From positions 56,454-120,453 of the forward strand of contig NZ_AUIV01000012.1 of assembly GCF_000423885.1 (NCBI RefSeq): 64,000 nt of DNA. The letters are read 5' to 3'. Below the pieces are notes generated by a model. It was not told the origin of the DNA. It searched no databases and saw nothing but the letters and a program-made list of their open reading frames with translations. The translations under genes and the position numbers were made by a program. Source of the stretch: Thermomonas fusca DSM 15424. Its GTDB lineage: Bacteria; Pseudomonadota; Gammaproteobacteria; Xanthomonadales; Xanthomonadaceae. Shown here piece by piece: positions 59,601-64,000 of the stretch; the first letter of the stretch is position 1; each line of letters starts with the position of its first letter.

Positions 59601-60694
59601 ACAGGCTCACGCATCTGGTCATCGGCGTGGCCACCGCGCTCGCGGCTATGCCGGTACTGGCCCAGCACGCCGGCCACGACGCGGCGCCGGCCAAGGCACC
59701 GGAACCGCAGTCGCCGCCCCCCACGCACGCCGCGCCGACTTCGCACCAACGACAGGGACAGGGCGAAGACCGCTCGACGATGGACCGCTCGACGATGGAT
59801 CACTCGACGATGGATCACTCGACGATGGATCACTCGACGATGGATCACTCGACGATGGATCACTCGACGATGGATCACTCGAAGATGGACCACTCGAAGA
59901 TGGACCACTCGAAGATGGAGCACTCGAAGATGGAGCACTCGGCCATGGGGCACGCGGCAGGCGATCTGCCGGTCGCTGCACCACCGCGCGAGCCGATCCC
60001 GGTGGTCACCGACGCCGATCGGGCCGCCGCCTTCCCTGCGGTCCATGCACACCACCAGCACGGCACCAGCACCCACGCCTACAGCCTGGTCGACCGCCTC
60101 GAAGTCTCCGATGCGGACGACGGCACCGCGCTGGGCTGGGAAGGCAGCGGCTGGATCGGTGGCGACCTCCACAGGTTCTGGTGGCGGACCGAAGGCCATG
60201 CGCTGCAGGGCACGGTCGAGCGCGCCAGCGTGGAGGGCCTGTACGGTCGCGGCATCCGCGCCTGGTGGGACGTGGTGGCGGGCGTCCGCCACGACTTCGG
60301 CGAAGGCCCCGGCCGCAGCTGGGTCGGCGTCGGCATCCAGGGCCTGGCGCCCTACAAGTTCGAGGTGTCCGCCACCGCCTATGCGGGCCAGCAGGGACGG
60401 ACGCTGCTGCAGGCGGAAGCCGAGTACGACACCCTGCTGAGCAATCGCTGGATCCTGCAGTGGCGCGCCGAGGTGCGCGCTTACGGCAAGGACGATCCCG
60501 CGCTGGTGATCGGTGCCGGGCTGTCCACGCTCGAAGCGGGCATGCGGCTGCGCTACGAGGTGACCCGGCAGTTCGCACCGTACATCGGCATCGAACACGG
60601 CCGGGCTTTCGGCAGGACGGCCGACCTTCGGCGCGCGGCAGGTCACCGCGCAAACGACACCACCGTCGTGGCCGGCATCCGGATCTGGTTCTGA
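59597..60694 (+). CDS. copB: Copper resistance outer-membrane protein CopB with expanded MDHS repeat
   Basis: CopB (PcoB family) is an outer-membrane beta-barrel that helps copper sequestration or export. The 365-residue product has a Sec signal peptide (cut after VLA about residue 22), then a repeat region at residues 60-119 of twelve 5-residue units, mostly STMDH and SKMDH. The CopB barrel begins around residue 150 (VHAHHQHGTSTHAYSLVDRLE) and ends with a Phe (GIRIWF), typical of outer-membrane proteins. The ATG overlaps the copA stop (ATGA). Confidence 0.94.
   Translation: MNRLTHLVIGVATALAAMPVLAQHAGHDAAPAKAPEPQSPPPTHAAPTSHQRQGQGEDRSTMDRSTMDHSTMDHSTMDHSTMDHSTMDHSTMDHSKMDHSKMDHSKMEHSKMEHSAMGHAAGDLPVAAPPREPIPVVTDADRAAAFPAVHAHHQHGTSTHAYSLVDRLEVSDADDGTALGWEGSGWIGGDLHRFWWRTEGHALQGTVERASVEGLYGRGIRAWWDVVAGVRHDFGEGPGRSWVGVGIQGLAPYKFEVSATAYAGQQGRTLLQAEAEYDTLLSNRWILQWRAEVRAYGKDDPALVIGAGLSTLEAGMRLRYEVTRQFAPYIGIEHGRAFGRTADLRRAAGHRANDTTVVAGIRIWF
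59774..59953. repeat. 180-bp array of twelve 15-bp repeats inside copB
   Basis: The 15-bp unit TCGACGATGGATCAC encodes STMDH. There are seven STMD units (the first ends in Arg), then two SKMDH, two SKMEH and one SAMGH. The central copies are identical at DNA level, while the 3' copies diverge, the mark of recent expansion by slippage or unequal crossover. Every unit keeps Met and an acidic or Gly residue, and nearly all keep His, consistent with copper binding. Confidence 0.97.
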
Positions 60695-60726
60695 TGCGCG
60701 GCCCGATGATTTCCAGGAGAACCCGG

Positions 60727-61308
60727 ATGGAACGATTCAACACGATGGCGCTCGGCATTGCACTTGTGCTGTTCGGCGCGACGGCCGGATGCAGCGCACC
60801 GGACCAGGGCAGCCCCCTCGCCACCACTGCGGCGGCGGCGCCTGCAGCGGCACCAGTGCTGGATGCCGCCCGCGCCGGAGAGGCCGGCGACGCCAACACC
60901 GCCACCCCAGCGGCACTGCCGGTCGTGCTGGTGCACAAGACGCCGACCTGCGGCTGTTGCGGCGCGTGGGTGGAACACATGCGCGCGGCCGGTTTCCAGG
61001 TGCAGGTCGAGGAACGCGCGGACCTCGAGCCCGTGCGCCAGCGGCTTGGCGTCCCTGACGGCAAGGTGTCCTGCCATACCGCGCAGGTCGGCGGTTATTT
61101 CGTGGAAGGCCATGTCCCCGCCGACGACGTCAAGCGCCTGCTGGCCGAACGGCCGCGGGCGCGCGGGCTGGCCGTGCCGGGCATGCCGCTGGGTTCACCC
61201 GGCATGGAAACCCCCGACGGCCGCGTCCAGCCCTACACCGTGGAACGCGTCGAACCCGACGGCACCACCACGACCTACGCCCGGCACGGGCAAGGGGCAG
61301 CGCCATGA
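60727..61308 (+). CDS. DUF411 family protein, predicted periplasmic metal-binding
   Basis: The 193-residue product has an N-terminal signal-like helix ending ATAGC (a weak lipobox; -3 is Thr), an Ala-rich linker, and a DUF411 domain. The domain shows VLVHKTPTCGCCGAWVEHM (Cys75, 77, 78), VSCHTAQVGGYFVEGHVP and GLAVPGMPLGSPGME. DUF411 proteins are often encoded beside copper genes and are thought to bind metal, but their function is not established. AGGAG lies about 9 nt before the chosen ATG. The stop overlaps the ATPase start. Confidence 0.88.
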   Translation: MERFNTMALGIALVLFGATAGCSAPDQGSPLATTAAAAPAAAPVLDAARAGEAGDANTATPAALPVVLVHKTPTCGCCGAWVEHMRAAGFQVQVEERADLEPVRQRLGVPDGKVSCHTAQVGGYFVEGHVPADDVKRLLAERPRARGLAVPGMPLGSPGMETPDGRVQPYTVERVEPDGTTTTYARHGQGAAP

Positions 61309-63473
61309 CCCACGCCCACCCCCACGCCGACCATCCCGCGCCGGCGGGCACCATCTACACCTGCCCGATGCACCCGCAGATCCGGCAGCCGGGACCGGGC
61401 GTTTGCCCGATCTGCGGCATGGCGCTGGAACCGGAGATGCCGAATCTGGAGGACGACGAGAACCCGGAGCTGGCGGATTTCAGTCGGCGCTTCCTTTGGA
61501 CGCTGCCGTTGACGGTGATCGTGCTGGTGCTGGCGATGTTCGGCCAACACTTCCCCGGCCTGTCCACCTCCGCACGCACCTGGCTGGAGCTGGTGCTGTC
61601 CACCCCGGTGGTGCTGTGGGCCGGCTGGCCGTTCTTCCAGCGCTGCGTGCAATCGATCCGCAACCGCAGCCCCAACATGTGGACGCTGATCGGCATAGGC
61701 GTGGCCGCGGCCTACGGCTACAGCGTGGTGGCAACGCTGGCGCCGGGGCTGTTTCCCGACAGCTTCCACGAACATGGCCGGGTGGGCGTCTATTTCGAGG
61801 CGGCCGCGGTCATCATCTCGCTGACCCTGCTGGGCCAGGTGCTGGAACTGCGGGCCCGCTCGAAGACCTCGGCAGCGATCAAGGCCCTGCTGGGCCTGAG
61901 CCCCAAGACCGCCCGCCGGATCGCGCCGGACGGCAGCGAAGCGGACATCCCGCTGGAACACGTCCACGTCGGCGACAGGCTGCGGGTGAGGCCGGGCGAG
62001 AAAGTGCCGGTGGACGGCACCGTGCTGGAGGGCCGCTCCAGCGTGGACGAGTCAATGCTCACCGGCGAGCCGATCCCGATCTCCAAGCACGAAGGCGAGC
62101 GCCTGATCGGCGCCACAATGAACGGTACCGGCAGCCTGGTCATGCGCGCCGACCAGGTGGGTGCGGACACCACCCTGTCGCGCATCGTGCAGCTGGTGGC
62201 GCAGGCGCAGCGGTCGCGGGCGCCCATGCAGCGCATGGCCGACAAGGTGGCCTACTGGTTCGTGCTGGCGGTGGTCTCCGTCGCCATCGCCACGTTCCTG
62301 CTCTGGGGCCTGTTCGGCCCCGAGCCGTCGTGGACATGGGCAATCCTCAACGCGGTGTCGGTGCTGATCATCGCCTGCCCCTGCGCGCTGGGACTGGCCA
62401 CCCCGATGTCGATCATGGTCGCCACCGGTCGCGCGGCGCAGGCGGGCGTGCTGTTCCGCGACGCCGAGGCCATCGAACAGTTCCGCACCCTGGACACGTT
62501 GGTGGTCGACAAGACCGGCACGCTGACGGAAGGCCGGCCGGCGTTCAGTACCGTTGTCGGCATCGGCGCGACGCCGGACCAAGAGGTGCTGCGCTTGGCC
62601 GCCAGCCTCGACCAGGGCAGCGAGCACCCGCTGGCCGAGGCCATCGTGGCGGAGGCGCGCGCGCGCGGACTGCAGCTATCCGCCGCGCCGGACTTCGACT
62701 CCGTCACCGGCATGGGCGTCCGCGGTACGGTTGACGGGCAGCGCCTGCTGCTGGGCAACCACGCGCTGATGGCGGCCAATCAGGTGCCGGTGGAAGCGCT
62801 GGCCAGCGAGGCCGAACGCCTGCGCAGCAACGGAGCCAGCGTGATGCTGCTGGCCGCCGACGGCCGCGCGCTCGGCCTGCTGGCGGTCGCCGATCCGATC
62901 AAGCCGTCGGCCAGGCCGGCGGTGGAAGCCCTGCAGGCCCGCGGCATGCGGGTGGTCATGGCCACCGGCGACGGCGGAACCACGGCGCGGGCGGTAGCCA
63001 GGCAGCTGGGGATCAGCGAGTTCCACGGCGAAGTCAGTCCGGAGGACAAGGCCGTGCTGGTCCAGAAGCTGCGCGGCGAAGGTCACCGCGTCGCCATGGC
63101 GGGCGACGGCATCAACGATGCTCCGGCGCTGGCCAACGCCGATGTCGGCATCGCGATGGGCACCGGCACCGACGTGGCGATGTCCAGCGCGCAGGTCACC
63201 CTGGTGAAGGGCGATCTGCGCGGCATCCTGCGCGCACGCGCGCTGTCCGAAGCAACGGTCGCTAACATGCGTCAGAACCTGGCTTTCGCCTTCCTGTACA
63301 ACGCCATCGGCGTGCCGATCGCCGCTGGCGTGCTCTATCCGGTGTTCGGCCTGCTGCTCAGCCCCATGATCGCGGCGTTGGCGATGAGCCTCAGCTCCGC
63401 ATCCGTGGTGGCGAACGCCCTGCGGCTCTCGCGGACGCGCCTGCCGGATGACGCAGGCACGACCGAGCCGTGA
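61305..63473 (+). CDS. Cu(I)-exporting P1B-type ATPase with N-terminal His-rich and YHS-like metal domain
   Basis: The enzyme pumps Cu(I) from cytoplasm to periplasm. The 722-residue protein starts with a His-rich tip and a Cys-rich domain (YTCPMHPQI and CPICGMALEP) instead of CxxC ferredoxin-like domains. Core motifs: CPC at 358-360 followed by ALGLATP, DKTGT with Asp402, SEHPLAEA, and GDGINDAP from about 600. The last two helices contain YN(x4)P and MxxSS, the signature of Cu(I)-specific (IB-1) pumps. In Xanthomonas the corresponding gene has been called copF. It overlaps the DUF411 gene by 4 nt. Confidence 0.95.
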   Translation: MTHAHPHADHPAPAGTIYTCPMHPQIRQPGPGVCPICGMALEPEMPNLEDDENPELADFSRRFLWTLPLTVIVLVLAMFGQHFPGLSTSARTWLELVLSTPVVLWAGWPFFQRCVQSIRNRSPNMWTLIGIGVAAAYGYSVVATLAPGLFPDSFHEHGRVGVYFEAAAVIISLTLLGQVLELRARSKTSAAIKALLGLSPKTARRIAPDGSEADIPLEHVHVGDRLRVRPGEKVPVDGTVLEGRSSVDESMLTGEPIPISKHEGERLIGATMNGTGSLVMRADQVGADTTLSRIVQLVAQAQRSRAPMQRMADKVAYWFVLAVVSVAIATFLLWGLFGPEPSWTWAILNAVSVLIIACPCALGLATPMSIMVATGRAAQAGVLFRDAEAIEQFRTLDTLVVDKTGTLTEGRPAFSTVVGIGATPDQEVLRLAASLDQGSEHPLAEAIVAEARARGLQLSAAPDFDSVTGMGVRGTVDGQRLLLGNHALMAANQVPVEALASEAERLRSNGASVMLLAADGRALGLLAVADPIKPSARPAVEALQARGMRVVMATGDGGTTARAVARQLGISEFHGEVSPEDKAVLVQKLRGEGHRVAMAGDGINDAPALANADVGIAMGTGTDVAMSSAQVTLVKGDLRGILRARALSEATVANMRQNLAFAFLYNAIGVPIAAGVLYPVFGLLLSPMIAALAMSLSSASVVANALRLSRTRLPDDAGTTEP

Positions 63474-63523
63474 ATGCCTGCTGCCGACGGGCGCCGACAG
63501 GGCGCGTCCGTTTGCCGTGCAAC

Positions 63524-64000
63524 TCACTTCCCGCGCTTGCCCGCCGGGATCGTCAACAGGATCGAGGCGATCGCCGCCACCACCATCAGCAGGTTGAAGC
63601 CCAGCGCGACCATCGCCGCTTCGCGGATGGCCAGGTTGTCGCTGCGCCCCTGGAAAGTGATCACGCCTTCCAGCCACTGCGCGCCACTGCCCGACGGGCC
63701 GAGCGCGGTGAAGATCGCGCCCGAGATCGCCACACCCAGCGCCGCGCCCAGCGAGGACGCCATCTTGTAGATGCCCGCGCCGGAGCCGGACTGGGCCATC
63801 GGCAGGCTGGACAGCGCCGCGTCGGTGGAGGGCGTGGCATAGAACGCCAGCCCCAGGCCGAACAGGGTGTAGCCGACGATGGCCAGCAGGCGGTAGGTGT
63901 CCAGCATCACCTGGGTGGGCATCAGCAGCGCGATGGCCAGCGCGGTGATCATGCGGCCCCACACCATCGGCCGGCGCGGCCCGAAGCGCTGCAGCAGCTT
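63524..64000 (-). CDS. MFS transporter, C-terminal part (cut by window edge)
   Basis: The frame is open to the window end, and 158 codons plus stop are visible. It encodes the last four to five membrane helices of a major facilitator transporter: MITALAIALLMPTQVML, LLAIVGYTLFGLGLAFYATP, SGSGAGIYKMASSLGAALGVAISG and ALGFNLLMVVAAIASILLTIP. The GSGAGIYKMASSLGAALG segment resembles drug-efflux (DHA2) proteins, but the substrate cannot be told. It is convergent with the copper ATPase gene, 50 nt apart. Confidence 0.8.
   Translation of the reverse strand, partial: KLLQRFGPRRPMVWGRMITALAIALLMPTQVMLDTYRLLAIVGYTLFGLGLAFYATPSTDAALSSLPMAQSGSGAGIYKMASSLGAALGVAISGAIFTALGPSGSGAQWLEGVITFQGRSDNLAIREAAMVALGFNLLMVVAAIASILLTIPAGKRGK

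Noticed and set aside
59774..59953. copB repeat as CRISPR
   Set aside because: The 15-bp units are contiguous without spacers and code for a regular peptide inside CopB.

Overview
The window is a 64 kb piece of a GC-rich gammaproteobacterial chromosome. The gene content points to the Xanthomonadaceae/Lysobacteraceae. The evidence is: protein sequences close to Xanthomonas homologues as I remember them (FtsA, the Xps-type secretion proteins, CopL); a type II secretion operon in the Xanthomonas order E-F-G-H-I-J-K-L-M-N-D; a copLAB-type copper operon; and a division/cell-wall (dcw) cluster without murD, as expected in that family. The genus cannot be fixed from the sequence alone. Nearly all of the window is ordinary, densely packed core genome. 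There is no prophage, transposase gene, CRISPR array or tRNA that I can see.

Layout. 1-14728: the dcw cluster on the minus strand (mraZ-rsmH-ftsL-ftsI-murE-murF-mraY-ftsW-murG-murC-ddl-ftsQ-ftsA, then ftsZ cut by the window edge). Every junction from mraZ to ftsA overlaps by 1-11 nt. It has a clear promoter, a phased MraZ operator and a perfect upstream DnaA box. 14939-19010: an NRDE-family protein, the RNase P RNA gene (minus strand) with structured flanks, rsmI, and a divergent lpoA-yraN-FAD oxidase unit. 20391-27034: minus-strand glyA, then nrdR-ribD-ribE-ribB-ribH-nusB-thiL (riboflavin, flavin/thiamine cofactor and transcription genes). Two related palindromic repeats lie inside coding sequence of this unit. 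27206-29802: ettA and pyrF on the plus strand. 29836-42034: an Xps-type type II secretion operon on the minus strand, ending in two translationally coupled glycosyltransferase genes and interrupted by an 82-bp heptanucleotide tandem array between gspF and gspG. 42153-50731: purL, a predicted lipoprotein DsbC, xerD, and lptF-lptG, with an RDD membrane protein on the plus strand. 50893-57197: pepA-holC-valS and a PAS-PAS-GGDEF protein. 57315-63473: copper resistance genes copL-copA-copB-DUF411-Cu(I) P-type ATPase. 63524-64000: the C-terminal end of an MFS transporter.

How the genes work together. The dcw genes make lipid II and the septal machinery. RibD/RibE/RibB/RibH make riboflavin, but the GTP cyclohydrolase II half of the RibB protein has lost its zinc cysteines, so that step must be encoded elsewhere. 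The gsp genes build a type II secretion machine that lacks a separate gspC; the GspN protein looks like its stand-in. The copper genes encode a periplasmic oxidase, an outer-membrane CopB with an expanded Met/His repeat, a small periplasmic or membrane-anchored DUF411 protein, and an inner-membrane Cu(I) exporter. I found no convincing wholly new system. The most unusual signals are the palindromes embedded in thiL and across nrdR/ribD, the nested structured element between rsmI and rnpB, the regulatory architecture upstream of mraZ, and the repeat-expanded CopB.
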